DNA of 64,000 nucleotides from DAHUXT01 sp036378295 (GCA_036378295.1 DASUWS010000203.1:44339-108338); one strand, 5' to 3'. Numbered from the stretch's first letter, positions 35,380-44,573 are shown. Numbers and translations: made by a program. Notes: a model not told the origin generated them from the sequence alone.

Positions 35380-35882
35380 GCCAATTCCTCCTCTATCACC
35401 CCACGCGGGCGGCGCACCCCTTCCGCCGCGATTGCTTGTGGCCTCTATGATGCATCCTTACGCCTGCTATCCGCAACTTCCCAGGACGGCCAGACGCATG
35501 AGCTATCACTCTCTTAACGTATGAGGTGGCATGAGGGAATGCGAACCATGCCACAGAACTATGGACGGAACAGAGAGGGAGGAACGGGCGCGTGGAATTA
35601 CCAGCCGGGTAATTTGCAGGTGATTTGCAGGTGATTTGCAGGTGGCTTGCGGGAGATATTGGTTGTACTACGCATGAGAGGTATGGGCGAGAGGCGGGTG
35701 AGTGACGGATGAGTGGCGGCTGAAGCCGAGCCTGCGCGCCATGCCTCTTGCTTGGCACCAGGGCTACGGTTTCTAACCGCCAACACATCTAACGGCGCGG
35801 CGTATCCTTAGCCATTTCAGACGCGAGCCATCATAACTATGCTCCACAGCGACATCACTGGCTGGCCACGTTTTGGCCACCT
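35380..35882. other. Intergenic region, 503 bp, with an 11-bp repeat array
   Basis: It lies between the PP2C start and the PNPOx stop, minus strand. Besides the tandem array at 35609-35652 I see no gene. It should contain the PP2C promoter. Confidence 0.5.
35609..35652. repeat. Four 11-bp tandem repeats upstream of the PP2C gene
   Basis: Four units of consensus GTGATTTGCAG; the middle two are identical, the first differs at one base and the last at three or four. It lies about 230-270 nt upstream of the PP2C start codon. The 11-bp period equals that of the array before the S41 gene, with a different unit. Confidence 0.85.
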
Positions 35883-36386
35883 TCATGGTTGCGCGAACCG
35901 CCAGCGGGCGCCATCTTTGAGCGATTCGGTGCTCCAACCGCGACCGACGCGCGGGCGCATACGAAACATGCCGCTTCCAGCTGGATCGGGCAACAGCCGC
36001 CCGTATTTCTCCGTCCAGGCAGCGATGATACGCTGGGCCAACGAGTCATCGGTCGTGATGTCCTCGGCTATCCCGTCGAGGATCACCACATCATCGCCAC
36101 TCTCCAGATGGACGCTGACGGCGGGATTAGCGGCGATGTTGCGCGCCCAGCGCGTGTGCGGGTGACCGTCGAAGTACAGCGCGTCCTCCACCCAGACGCC
36201 CCAGAGCGGTGTCACATGCGGTCGCCTGTCGGGGCAGGTTGTGGCCAGCCAGTAACGACGCGACTGCACCAGCTGCTGCTCAGCATGTGACCAGGCCAAT
36301 AGCCCCGCGTCGTCGTTGGGAAATGCGTAGCCTGCCGGGGCGTTGAGCGGACTTGTGGTGACATGCCGCTGATCTGAATCGGTCAT
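35883..36386 (-). CDS. PNPOx-like / F420-binding split-barrel protein
   Basis: A 167-aa protein of the pyridoxamine-phosphate-oxidase-like split-barrel group. The barrel shows as YWLATTCPDRRPHVTPLWGVWVEDALYF (two parts: YWLATTC, PHVTPLWGVWVEDAL), HTRWARNIAANPAVSVHLES, and a Trp/Arg-rich end. This family binds FMN or F420; HTRWARNI is commonly in the F420-type members. ATG at 36386 follows GGAG 8 nt upstream; a longer frame from 36641 is poor. It starts 13 nt after the fusion gene's stop, so the two are cotranscribed. Substrate unknown. Confidence 0.85.
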   Translation of the reverse strand: MTDSDQRHVTTSPLNAPAGYAFPNDDAGLLAWSHAEQQLVQSRRYWLATTCPDRRPHVTPLWGVWVEDALYFDGHPHTRWARNIAANPAVSVHLESGDDVVILDGIAEDITTDDSLAQRIIAAWTEKYGRLLPDPAGSGMFRMRPRVGRGWSTESLKDGARWRFAQP

Positions 36387-36399
36387 GGGCGCACTCCAT

Positions 36400-37251
36400 C
36401 TATTGCTGATCAGTCGTCTCGACGGGGAAGCGCTCGGCCCAGGCCGAATAGCCGCCCGCGAGTGCCGCCGCTGCGTAGCCGCGCTCCGCCAGCAGTGCCG
36501 CCGCGTGTTCACCACGCGACTGCCCCGGATGGTGCATGTTGCAGTAGGTGACGATGGGGCGGTCCTTCGGCAGCACATCTGTCTGCGCGGCCAGATCGGC
36601 CAGCGGTAGATTGCGCGCGCCGGGCAGATGACCCGCCGCATACTCCTTGGGATCGCGCACGTCGATGATGAGCGGCTGGGACGACGCGCCCTGTATCTGC
36701 TCGGCGGTCATCAACGCGCAGGAGATCATTTCCGGCTCACCGTTGACGGCGACCAGCCGCGCGTGGATGCCCGCGGCATGTGCCGTCTCGCCACGGCGCT
36801 GGTAATACTTCTCCATCTCCTGCAAGGCCCAGGTGAACCCATTGGCCAGGATCTCGCCTTCTATCGGGCCGGGTGGGTAGTCGCCATAGTAGTTCGGCGT
36901 CTGGAGAAACTCCTCGGGGTATTGCTCGATCGCCGCTACTAGCGTCGCCAGGTCGGCTCGTGTCGCCTGGGCCACCTCGTCCCATGATCGGCTGGCCTGT
37001 GCGGCAAGCTCGTTGCGGTTGAGCGCGTCGAAATCCACCTCGCGCGGCGGCTCCTCACCCCGCACATAGAACCCCATCCGCTCGACCATATAGCGCATCC
37101 AGAAGCCCGTGAGGGCGACCAGCTCTTTGGCCGAGTACTCGCTTCTGCCGCCTGGATCAGTGCGCTCATCCGCGCCACGACTCGCCAGAAACTCGTCAAG
37201 AACCTCGCCCGTCTGGGCAAATGCGGCCAGCATCTCCGCCTTTCGCACCAT
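36400..37251 (-). CDS. DinB/ClbS-like and rhodanese domain fusion
   Basis: A 283-aa two-domain protein. Residues 1-165 resemble the ClbS/DfsB four-helix family (MVRKAEMLAAFAQTGEVLDEF, WMRYMVERMGFY) related to DinB and DUF1706. Residues 180-275 are a rhodanese: IIDVRDPKEYAAGHLPGARN, then C237 in TYCNMHHPGQSRGE as the persulfide-forming cysteine, and GGYSAWAE. The active loop between C237 and R246 is longer than the usual five residues of a sulfurtransferase loop. ATG follows AGGAGGT. It leads an operon with the PNPOx-like gene. Some ClbS proteins bind or detoxify reactive compounds. Confidence 0.85.
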   Translation of the reverse strand: MVRKAEMLAAFAQTGEVLDEFLASRGADERTDPGGRSEYSAKELVALTGFWMRYMVERMGFYVRGEEPPREVDFDALNRNELAAQASRSWDEVAQATRADLATLVAAIEQYPEEFLQTPNYYGDYPPGPIEGEILANGFTWALQEMEKYYQRRGETAHAAGIHARLVAVNGEPEMISCALMTAEQIQGASSQPLIIDVRDPKEYAAGHLPGARNLPLADLAAQTDVLPKDRPIVTYCNMHHPGQSRGEHAAALLAERGYAAAALAGGYSAWAERFPVETTDQQ

Positions 37252-37429
37252 GAGTACCTCCTGTGCCTTTCTTGCTTTCTGCCTGTCTGTCTGTGCGCGT
37301 GCTAAGTGGATGGATAATGTGGCTGTGCGGCGCGGTTTCTGCCATCACCCCCGAGTTGCGGCCACGCTTGGCTACCGACTTAGTTTCGCGCGCCAGGCCA
37401 CTCTGAGCACAAGTCTAGAGCCACCAAGC

Positions 37430-37448
37430 TGACATCTGTTGTCATATT
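37430..37448. promoter_or_regulatory. TGACA-N5-TGTCA dyad
   Basis: TGACA, TCTGT, TGTCA, then TATT. The 18-bp core GACATCTGTTGTCATATT recurs with one change at 63673-63690. It lies between the rhodanese fusion (180 nt) and threonine aldolase (134 nt) genes. Confidence 0.55.
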
Positions 37449-37581
37449 AGATTGGCTGCTGTGCGCCCCGCTACATGCCAATGACGACCTGTGCTACCAT
37501 GCTTGTGTAGAAAATGATCGGCATCCGTCGCCACCTGTCCAGGCGGTCGAGACACGTGCAGCATGAGAGGGTACACCTGAT

Positions 37582-38691
37582 ATGAGCAGTAGTTACGAGG
37601 CCCGCATCGGCGCGATGGCCAGCGGCGAGAAGATCGATCTGCGCAGCGACACCGTAACCCACCCTTCGCCTGCGATGCGCGAGGCGATGTATCGCGCGGA
37701 GGTCGGAGACGACGTCTATGGCGAAGACCCGACGGTCAACCGGCTGGAGGAGCTGGCCGCCTCGATGCTGGGTAAGGAAGCGGCGCTCTTCGTCGCCTCG
37801 GGAACGATGGGCAACGCCGTCGCGATGCTGACGCACTGCCGCCGGGGCGACGAGATCATCATGGGCGATCGCGCGCACACCTATCTCTACGAAGTCGGTG
37901 GTCCCGCCCGGCTGAACGGCTCCCCAATACGTGTGGTGCCGACGCTCCCGGATGGCACGCTCGACCGCGAGCGGCTGAGCCGCGCCTTCCAGGGCGACGA
38001 CATCCACGAAGCACGCACGGGGCTCCTCTGTCTGGAGGATACGCACAATATGTGCGGCGGGCGTGTGCTCGCGTCCGAGACGCTCCACGAATTGGCGGCG
38101 CCCGCGCGAGCGCGTCAGGTGCCGGTGCATATGGACGGCGCGCGCGTCTTCAACGCGGCGGTGGCGCTGGGCATCCCGGTGAGCGCACTGGCGGCGGAGG
38201 TGGATAGCGTGCAGTTCTGCCTCTCGAAAGGGCTGAGCGCGCCGGTTGGCTCGATGGTCGTCGGGTCGCACGCCTTCATCGAAGAGGCACGGCGGGTGCG
38301 CAAGCTGCTTGGTGGTGGCATGCGCCAGGCGGGCATCATCGCGGCGGCTGGTATCATCGCGCTGACGGAGATGGTGGACCGGCTCGCTGAGGACCACGCC
38401 AATGCAAAGAAGCTGGCGCAGGGACTGGCGGAGATTCCGGGGATCGCCGTCGAGCCAGAGACCGTCGAGACGAACATCCTCTTCTTCGGCGTGCGCGACG
38501 CCGACGGCAACTCCGCCGATGTCTCGCCGCTCGTGACCGCCGCGGCACGGGCGGGTGTGCTGCTCTCCGGCGGCGACGATGGGCGCATCCGCGCCGTGAC
38601 GCACTATGGCATCTCCGAGGCGGATATCGACCGCGTGCTCTCGGTGCTGGCCGAGGCGATGAAGGAGACCCGGGCGCCGGTTGGCGCGTAG
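37582..38691 (+). CDS. ltaE: Low-specificity L-threonine aldolase
   Basis: A 369-aa PLP enzyme that splits threonine or allo-threonine to glycine and acetaldehyde. Signatures: DLRSDTVTHPS (19-29), VGDDVYGEDPTVNRLE (41-56), ASGTMGN (72-78), EDTHNMCGG (152-160), HMDGARVFNAA (183-193) with the PLP-ring Asp, and K216 in CLSKGLSAPVGS as the Schiff-base lysine. Length is about 20 residues above the typical size. GAGGG is the only ribosome-like site, 12 nt upstream. It is not clustered with the tdh-kbl pair at 60 kb. Confidence 0.94.
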   Translation: MSSSYEARIGAMASGEKIDLRSDTVTHPSPAMREAMYRAEVGDDVYGEDPTVNRLEELAASMLGKEAALFVASGTMGNAVAMLTHCRRGDEIIMGDRAHTYLYEVGGPARLNGSPIRVVPTLPDGTLDRERLSRAFQGDDIHEARTGLLCLEDTHNMCGGRVLASETLHELAAPARARQVPVHMDGARVFNAAVALGIPVSALAAEVDSVQFCLSKGLSAPVGSMVVGSHAFIEEARRVRKLLGGGMRQAGIIAAAGIIALTEMVDRLAEDHANAKKLAQGLAEIPGIAVEPETVETNILFFGVRDADGNSADVSPLVTAAARAGVLLSGGDDGRIRAVTHYGISEADIDRVLSVLAEAMKETRAPVGA

Positions 38692-38730
38692 TCGCCGTAA
38701 TGGCAGGATGCGAGTCATAGCTCGCCAGGA

Positions 38731-39522
38731 TCACGGCAGGAAGAAGTCGCGCAGCCGATAGGTGAAGAGCGTCTGCCCATCGGTCGCGTGGACCGTCACG
38801 GTACTGCTCCGCTCATCGACATCCAGCAGGCCGCTGTGTACGGTCGCATCATAGCCCAGGCTATCCACCTCTTCGCAGAAGACGCCAAGCGCGTCGCAGC
38901 GATAGAGGTGGAGCGTCGGATTTTCGAGGGTGATATCTTCGCGGGCGAGATGATAGCGATACCCCGCGTGGGTGGCGCTGGCAAGGTGCGTATAGGTCGA
39001 GCGGGCACCGAAGAGAGCCAGTGCAATGAGCAGCACGCCGACTATGGCGGTGAGCAGAACCAGAGCAATCCCACTGGCGACCAGCAATTTGAGGCGATTC
39101 GGCTCACGCTGGCGTGTCCGGTGCGCAAACACCAGCCCCACGAGCGCCAGGGCGACCAGACACCCCACCGTTGCCACCGCAAACGCTGATATGCCTGTCA
39201 CATCCTCCACGAAGAGCACGAGCGGAACCACCAGCAGATAGAGCAACGTCACAACAGGCGCGCAGCCAACCGGACCAAGCAGCATCAACGCAAGGGCAGC
39301 GCGGCGGCTGCCACGCTCCGCGCCAGTGCCCGCCGCACGCCGCGATAAGGCCGCATTCACGCCGTAGAACGCGAGTGCCGCGATGAGCAGAAGCAATATG
39401 ATCACCGGGAGGGCAAGGCGCGCGATATAGGGGGAAATGAGGCTCCAGTAGAAGACCGATGAGCGCGAGACCGCCAGCGGAAGATGCGCCACAACGGCGT
39501 ATGAATCAGGAGACAGGCGCAT
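38731..39522 (-). CDS. Membrane protein with C-terminal outside domain, unknown
   Basis: A 263-aa protein. Hydrophobic segments lie at about 30-55, 76-102, 108-130 and 143-170, giving four or more helices. The last 90 residues (about 173-263) are polar, beginning ARSTYTHLASATHAGYRYH and ending RLRDFFLP, and would lie outside. It contains cysteines C210 and C215 area (RCDALGVFCEE), which may form a disulfide. No family is recognised. The gene is convergent with ltaE. A TATACT box at 39563-39568 may be its -10. Confidence 0.5.
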   Translation of the reverse strand: MRLSPDSYAVVAHLPLAVSRSSVFYWSLISPYIARLALPVIILLLLIAALAFYGVNAALSRRAAGTGAERGSRRAALALMLLGPVGCAPVVTLLYLLVVPLVLFVEDVTGISAFAVATVGCLVALALVGLVFAHRTRQREPNRLKLLVASGIALVLLTAIVGVLLIALALFGARSTYTHLASATHAGYRYHLAREDITLENPTLHLYRCDALGVFCEEVDSLGYDATVHSGLLDVDERSSTVTVHATDGQTLFTYRLRDFFLP

Positions 39523-39690
39523 AGATCAGGCTCTGGTGTGAGATTCTGTTCTTCATGTCCCAAGTATAGCTGAGCTACCAGCGATCTGCTATGACCCATA
39601 CCACAGCCGGGCAGGGCAGTGGGTTTCAGGTGGGCATCGTTCGCGGGTATTATGTGTGCGATGCTCTCGCGAAACGTCCCGGGGGGAACT

Positions 39691-41031
39691 ATGGATATTG
39701 GCTCAGTAGTGGGAGTGCTGGCGGTCTTCGCATTGGTCGCGATCAACGGATTCTTCGTCGCGGCTGAGTTCGCGCTGGTCAAGATACGAGCGACGCGCGT
39801 GGAGCAGCTCGTGCTGGAAGGTAACGCAATCGCCCGCGTCCTGCAGCGCCAGACATCCCATCTGGATAGCTATATCGCGGCGACACAGCTTGGTATCACG
39901 CTCGCCAGCCTTGCCCTTGGCTGGATTGGCGAGCCGAGCCTCGCCCATCTGATCGAGCCGCTGTTTTCCTGGATCGGCAACGCCTCGACCGCGGAGGGAA
40001 TCGCGACGAGCATCGCCGTCGCCATCAGCTTCGTGCTCATCACTGGATTCCATATCGTGCTGGGCGAGCTGGTTCCCAAGTCCATCGCGCTCCAACGCAC
40101 CGAGCGCGTCTCGCTCTTCATCGCCGTGCCGCTGCTCGTCTTTGCCCGCGTCTTCCGTCCGTTCATCGTGCTGATGAATGGGCTGGGCAATTCCATCGTG
40201 CGGCTGCTGGGCCTCTCCACTGGCGGGGAGCACGAGGCCGTCCATACGGTCGAGGAGCTGGAAATCATCGTGGCACAGAGCCGGAAGGCCGGCATTCTCG
40301 ACCCGGAAGAGGAGGTGCTGCTGCGGCACGTCTTCGATTTTGGCGACAAGACCGCTGGCGATATCCTGACGCCACGGAGCGATATCGTCGCTGTGGCCCA
40401 GAACACGCCACTGGACGAGGCCGCGCGAATCTCCTATACCTCCGGTTACACCCGCCTGCCCGTCTATCGCGAGACGCTCGACCAGATCATCGGGGTACTC
40501 CACGCGAAAGATCTGCTGCATGCCCGCGAAGAAGCATCCATCAGCGGGACGGCACCAGGCATTGAGTCACTGATGCGTCCGGCCTCGTTCGCGCTTGAGA
40601 CGCAGCATCTCGACGAAGTGCTTACCACCTTCCGCCGCGAAGGCGCCCACATGGCGATGGTCATCGACGAGTATGGGCAGGTGGCTGGGCTGATCACGCT
40701 GGAAGACGTGCTGGAGGAGCTTGTCGGCGAGATTCACGACGAGTACGACGTCGGCGAGGATGTTCCTATCAGGCAACAACAGGAGGGCGTCTGGACCGTG
40801 GCTGGGACCGAGTCGTATGAGAACGTGCGCGCGACTATCGGCCTGCCAGAGATACCCAAGAAGGAACATGGGCAATACGGGACACTGGCAGGCCTGTTGA
40901 TGCTGCGACTGGGGCGGTTGCCGCGCATTGGCGACCGCGTACGCCTGGATCACAACTGGGAGATCGAGGTCACTTCGATGGAGGGCCACCGTACACGCCG
41001 GGTACTCGTGCGCAGGGTGACAGCGGCGTGA
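39691..41031 (+). CDS. CNNM/CBS domain membrane transporter (hemolysin-like family)
   Basis: A 446-aa member of the CNNM/CorC family linked to magnesium and cobalt efflux. It has a DUF21 transmembrane domain (about 1-190; AINGFFVAAEFALVKIRATRVEQL, HIVLGELVPKSIALQR), two CBS domains (about 220-335; TPRSDIVAVAQNTP, YGQVAGLITLEDVLEELVG) and a CorC-type C-terminal domain (about 355-440; TVAGTESYENVRATIGLPE). Typical order and length. ATG at 39691 with GGGGGG upstream. The family is often called hemolysin without evidence of lysis; ion transport is the better call. Confidence 0.94.
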   Translation: MDIGSVVGVLAVFALVAINGFFVAAEFALVKIRATRVEQLVLEGNAIARVLQRQTSHLDSYIAATQLGITLASLALGWIGEPSLAHLIEPLFSWIGNASTAEGIATSIAVAISFVLITGFHIVLGELVPKSIALQRTERVSLFIAVPLLVFARVFRPFIVLMNGLGNSIVRLLGLSTGGEHEAVHTVEELEIIVAQSRKAGILDPEEEVLLRHVFDFGDKTAGDILTPRSDIVAVAQNTPLDEAARISYTSGYTRLPVYRETLDQIIGVLHAKDLLHAREEASISGTAPGIESLMRPASFALETQHLDEVLTTFRREGAHMAMVIDEYGQVAGLITLEDVLEELVGEIHDEYDVGEDVPIRQQQEGVWTVAGTESYENVRATIGLPEIPKKEHGQYGTLAGLLMLRLGRLPRIGDRVRLDHNWEIEVTSMEGHRTRRVLVRRVTAA

Positions 41032-41115
41032 TAGCGCGATGAGCGAGGACGCTGGCATAGCTCAGGCAGGCTCGCATAGCTTCCTCAGTGAGGCAGGAAA
41101 CCAGCTCTCATCCGG

Positions 41116-42192
41116 CTACACTTCTACGCACTCCACCGATACGCCGAAAAAGGCGCCATAGCGCTCGGCGGCGTTGAAGACCGCCTCGCGCTCCGTCTCG
41201 CTCAAAGGGGCAAACGGCGCAAGCTCGATCACCGCTGCCCGCTTTGTGATGGTTCGCCGCCAGTTGCCAATGACTCGTCCCCCGATCACTATCGTCGCGT
41301 TGAATTCGGTTGGTCTGCTGCGAGGCCGCCCATCCGTCAGTGAGGCTCCGAATCCATTGTAGCCGACCAGGAACTCGTCATACGTTGGCAGCAGGAAGGC
41401 ATCCGCTGTCTCCGCTACGGGCGCCTGCGACGCTGAGGATGCCGGGAACCAGTACGTTTGCCCGTCGATCTCCTCACGGGCCAATTCGGCGCCAACCATC
41501 TCCAGTCCCGCCCTGACCTCAGCCAGCGTCAGCCCTGACCACCAGGAGAAATCGCGCTCGGTCGCGGGGCCGTGGCCCGTGAAGTAGCGCCGTGTCAGCT
41601 CGGCCAGCGCCTCGTCGCGTGGCAGCATCCGGGCGTTCGGCGCGCGCTCCGCCAGCAGCGCATAGGTAAACTGCTTGCCGCGCCGGGGACCGCTGCAGAT
41701 TACCCCATCCACTTCGACGTGCGCCACGATGTGGCCGAGCCGCTGCCCCTCAGCCACGATGCCTGCATCCGCCAATGCCGCTCTCAACTCTGCGCGCGTG
41801 AGGAATTTCCCGCCTTCCAGCGCGCGAGCGATGACGTCGTTACAGCGCGCATAGAGGGCATCGTCGAGCCCTAGCTGGCGATCATAGTAGGCTATAGCAG
41901 CCTTCACACGTGGCGCGGTAAGCTCCAGCATCCAGCGGATATCGGTGGGTATGACGAAGTGCCATGTGGGGCGTAGCACGTGCGTGCGCAGAATCACGCC
42001 TTCGGCAAACGCCCGCTCGACCGCGGCTTCGGTGGCGTTCCGCATCCGCATGCCCAGCGACCAGATTGCCCCTGGGTACTCCTGCGACTGGACGGCGCCC
42101 AACCAGCCGACCACCTTCTCAGGGGTTGCAACCTGATTCCGGGTAAGCCGCTGCTGCGCGAGACGCCTCAGACCAATAGGTGTTGATGCCAC
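41116..42192 (-). CDS. Winged-helix DNA-binding domain protein (AlkZ/YcaQ-related)
   Basis: A 357-aa protein of the HTH_42 group, related to the DNA glycosylase AlkZ/YcaQ. The start VASTPIGLRRLAQQRL leads to QSQEYPGAIWSLGMRM, the QxQ motif typical of the family, and then ILRTHVLRPTWHFV, another hallmark (HxxR). GTG at 42192 has AGGAG 8 nt upstream. Repair of alkylated or cross-linked bases is likely but the substrate is unknown. Downstream of the epoxide hydrolase on the same strand, 106 nt apart, so the two could share a transcript. Confidence 0.8.
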   Translation of the reverse strand: MASTPIGLRRLAQQRLTRNQVATPEKVVGWLGAVQSQEYPGAIWSLGMRMRNATEAAVERAFAEGVILRTHVLRPTWHFVIPTDIRWMLELTAPRVKAAIAYYDRQLGLDDALYARCNDVIARALEGGKFLTRAELRAALADAGIVAEGQRLGHIVAHVEVDGVICSGPRRGKQFTYALLAERAPNARMLPRDEALAELTRRYFTGHGPATERDFSWWSGLTLAEVRAGLEMVGAELAREEIDGQTYWFPASSASQAPVAETADAFLLPTYDEFLVGYNGFGASLTDGRPRSRPTEFNATIVIGGRVIGNWRRTITKRAAVIELAPFAPLSETEREAVFNAAERYGAFFGVSVECVEV

Positions 42193-42298
42193 GGAGAGTG
42201 CTCCTGTTAGAATGCTCCTGGACTTCTGCCAGATATGGGCCGCAGTGGACAAGGCCCACCTCGCCCAGGAGACGCCGGTTCAAGCCTACCTCAGATAT

Positions 42299-43456
42299 CT
42301 ACTGGGCACGCAACGAGCGGAAGAACTGGCGAATATCGCCAACGAGCAGATCAGGCGCTTCCAGGGCGGCGAAGTGCCCTCCACGGTCGAACTCCGACCA
42401 ATGGACGATATTGTTGCCGCGTTCGCCGTAGCGGCGAATGGCTACATCTTCGGCGAATACCGCCACACCCGTTGGTGTGGTACGTGGTTGCTGGTTCCAA
42501 CTGGCCATGTGCATATTCTCGTAGTAGACCTGAGCTGAAGAGCCAGCCGTCTTGGTGAGCCAGTAGAGCATCACATCCGTGAGGATAAGATCACGGTCGA
42601 TGGCCTTTTCCGGCAGGTCTGTTGCAGGGTAGGTCCATTCCTTGAACTTCTCCACAATCCAGGCGAGTTGGCCAACAGGCGAGTCGGTAAGCCCGTAGGC
42701 GAGCGTCTGCGGGCGAGTGGCCTGAATCTGGAAGTACGCGTTGCCGTCCGTCAGGAAGCGGTTGAGACGTTCGAGGCGCTGCTTTTCGGCGTCGGTGAAG
42801 CTGGCAAGCTCGTCGGCTTCAACAGGCCCGAACGGGATAAACCCCATCGTGGCCGCGTTGACATGCACGCCAACGACGTGGTCCGGGTCGGCGCTGCCCA
42901 TCTCGGGGGCAACAAACGCGCCCCAGTCACCGCCCTGCGCGCCATAGCGCTCATAGCCGAGGCGGCGCATCAACTCGACCCAGGCCCTGGCAACGCGAGC
43001 CGAGGTCCATCCGCTGTCGCGCGTTGGGCCAGAGAAACCAAAGCCGGGAAGCGAAGGGATCACGACATCGAACGCGTCGGCTGGGTCGCCCCCGTAAGCG
43101 CGTGGGTCAGTCAGCGGCCCGATGACGTCGAGGAATTCTACCACTGAGCCTGGCCAGCCGTGGGTAAGGATGAGCGGCAGGGCATTTGGCTCGGGCGAGC
43201 GCACATGCAGGAAGTGGATATGCGCGCCGTCGATCTCGGTCGTGAATTGCGGGAACTGATTGAGCCGCGCTTCATATACACGCCAGTCGTAGGATGTTCG
43301 CCAGTACTCAGCCAGTTCCTTCAAGTAGCTCACTGGCACACCCCGGCTCCAGCCGGCTCCTGGTACGTCACCGGGCCAGCGGGTGCGCGCCAGACGATCT
43401 CGCAGGTCGTCGAGGTCGGCCTGAGGAATAGCGATGGTAAAGGACTTGATCTCCAT
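42299..43456 (-). CDS. Epoxide hydrolase, EHN-domain family
   Basis: A 385-aa alpha/beta hydrolase with the N-terminal epoxide-hydrolase (EHN) domain (1-105; IPQADLDDLRDRLARTRWPGD split as IPQADLDDLRDRL, RTRWPGD). Catalytic features: HGWP (99-102) oxyanion motif, D177 nucleophile in GGDWGAFV, and H361 in GGHFAALE. A Tyr pair in the cap is expected but not assigned. It opens epoxides to diols in detoxification. ATG at 43456 follows AAAGG. It lies divergent to the WYL regulator with a 160-bp shared region and a perfect palindrome, so local control is likely. Confidence 0.92.
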   Translation of the reverse strand: MEIKSFTIAIPQADLDDLRDRLARTRWPGDVPGAGWSRGVPVSYLKELAEYWRTSYDWRVYEARLNQFPQFTTEIDGAHIHFLHVRSPEPNALPLILTHGWPGSVVEFLDVIGPLTDPRAYGGDPADAFDVVIPSLPGFGFSGPTRDSGWTSARVARAWVELMRRLGYERYGAQGGDWGAFVAPEMGSADPDHVVGVHVNAATMGFIPFGPVEADELASFTDAEKQRLERLNRFLTDGNAYFQIQATRPQTLAYGLTDSPVGQLAWIVEKFKEWTYPATDLPEKAIDRDLILTDVMLYWLTKTAGSSAQVYYENMHMASWNQQPRTTPTGVAVFAEDVAIRRYGERGNNIVHWSEFDRGGHFAALEAPDLLVGDIRQFFRSLRAQ

Positions 43457-43541
43457 GTGCGCGGGCCTTTCTTGCTTGCGACAAGCTGCTTCCTGAGCGC
43501 TCATCGCCGCGGACTCAACGGGCGGACTTGATGTACTGTTC

Positions 43542-43556
43542 TATACTCCAAGTATA
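43542..43556. promoter_or_regulatory. Palindrome between epoxide hydrolase and WYL genes
   Basis: TATACT, CCA, AGTATA, a perfect 6-bp inverted repeat. The arms read as TATACT (a -10-like box) in both directions, so it could be an operator or overlapping -10s. Confidence 0.5.
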
Positions 43557-43616
43557 CCCGTGAATCAGGACAGGATTGGCCCTGATTATGACAAATTTCA
43601 CGAGGATTGGCGAAAT

Positions 43617-44573
43617 ATGTATTCCCCTACGACACGCCTCCTGACCGTGCTGGAGCTGTTGGAATCGCGCAGGCAGATGAGTGGTCCGGAGATCGCCCGG
43701 CGACTCGACGTGGATGAGCGCACGGTCCGGCGCTACATCACCATGCTGCAAGATATGGGCATTCCCGTCGAAGCGGTACGTGGTGCCCACGGCGCGTATC
43801 GCCTGCGGCGCGGCCATCGCCTGCCTCCGCTCATGTTCACGGATGCCGAGGCCGTTGCGCTGACGCTGGGGTTGCTCGCAATACGCGAGTTTCGCTTCCC
43901 TGTGGATGTCGCGGCGGTCGAGGGGGCGCTCGCCAAGACCGAGCGCGTGCTGCCTGAGCAACCGCTGCAACAGGCGCGGAGCCTGCGGGAAGCCATGACG
44001 TTCTATTCCTCGGCGCCGCGTGTCTCACCGCAGCATGACGTCTTGATGACGCTCAGCAACGCCGTCCAGCAACGCCGCCGGGTCCATCTGCGCTATCGCT
44101 CGTGGGGTGGAGACGAGTCAGAGCGGGACTTCGATCCGTATGGCATCGTGTTCAACGAGGGGTACTGGCATACCGCTGGCTATTGCCACCTGCGCCACGA
44201 CCTGCGCACGTTCCGGGTGGACCGCGTCATCTCCAGCGATTTCCGGGACGAGTCCTTCGAGCGCCCGGATGATTTCGATGTATTGGGCTACGTCCTGCGC
44301 TCCGTCGCCATGATGTCAGGAACCGCTCAGATCGAAGTGCTGCTGGAGACATCGCTGGAGCAGGCACAGCAGATCATCCCAGCCATCATGGGGACGCTGG
44401 AGGCGGCGGAAGGCGGAGTGATCTTCCGCCGCAGCGCATCCCAGCTGGAGTGGGTCGCGCATATCCTGCTCACGCTCGATGTTCCAGTACACATCCGCCA
44501 GCCAGCCGAGCTACGCGACCTGATGCGGCAGATAGCCGACAAAGCGCTTCGGATGGCGCGCGGCAGGACGTAG
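43617..44573 (+). CDS. WYL domain transcription regulator (YafY type)
   Basis: A 318-aa regulator. Helix-turn-helix at about 1-60 (MYSPTTRLLTVLELLES, GPEIARRLDVDERTVRRYI), then a WYL domain (about 140-230; VHLRYRSWGGDES, DPYGIVFNEGYWHTAGYCHLR) and a WCX C-terminal part. In this family WYL senses small ligands, DNA or RNA. ATG at 43617 is preferred (GAGG about 12 nt upstream); the GTG at 43560 lacks a site. It is divergent from the epoxide hydrolase and is the best candidate for its regulator. No terminator is seen after it. Confidence 0.9.
   Translation: MYSPTTRLLTVLELLESRRQMSGPEIARRLDVDERTVRRYITMLQDMGIPVEAVRGAHGAYRLRRGHRLPPLMFTDAEAVALTLGLLAIREFRFPVDVAAVEGALAKTERVLPEQPLQQARSLREAMTFYSSAPRVSPQHDVLMTLSNAVQQRRRVHLRYRSWGGDESERDFDPYGIVFNEGYWHTAGYCHLRHDLRTFRVDRVISSDFRDESFERPDDFDVLGYVLRSVAMMSGTAQIEVLLETSLEQAQQIIPAIMGTLEAAEGGVIFRRSASQLEWVAHILLTLDVPVHIRQPAELRDLMRQIADKALRMARGRT

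Noticed and set aside
35609..35652. CRISPR-like array
   Set aside because: The units are 11 bp with no spacers and no cas gene is nearby.
37471..38718. 415-residue frame opposite threonine aldolase
   Set aside because: His/Arg-rich antisense artefact of a well-defined PLP enzyme.
42212..42538. 108-residue plus-strand frame between the winged-helix and epoxide hydrolase genes
   Set aside because: Most of it is antisense to the end of the epoxide hydrolase gene, and it has no independent support.
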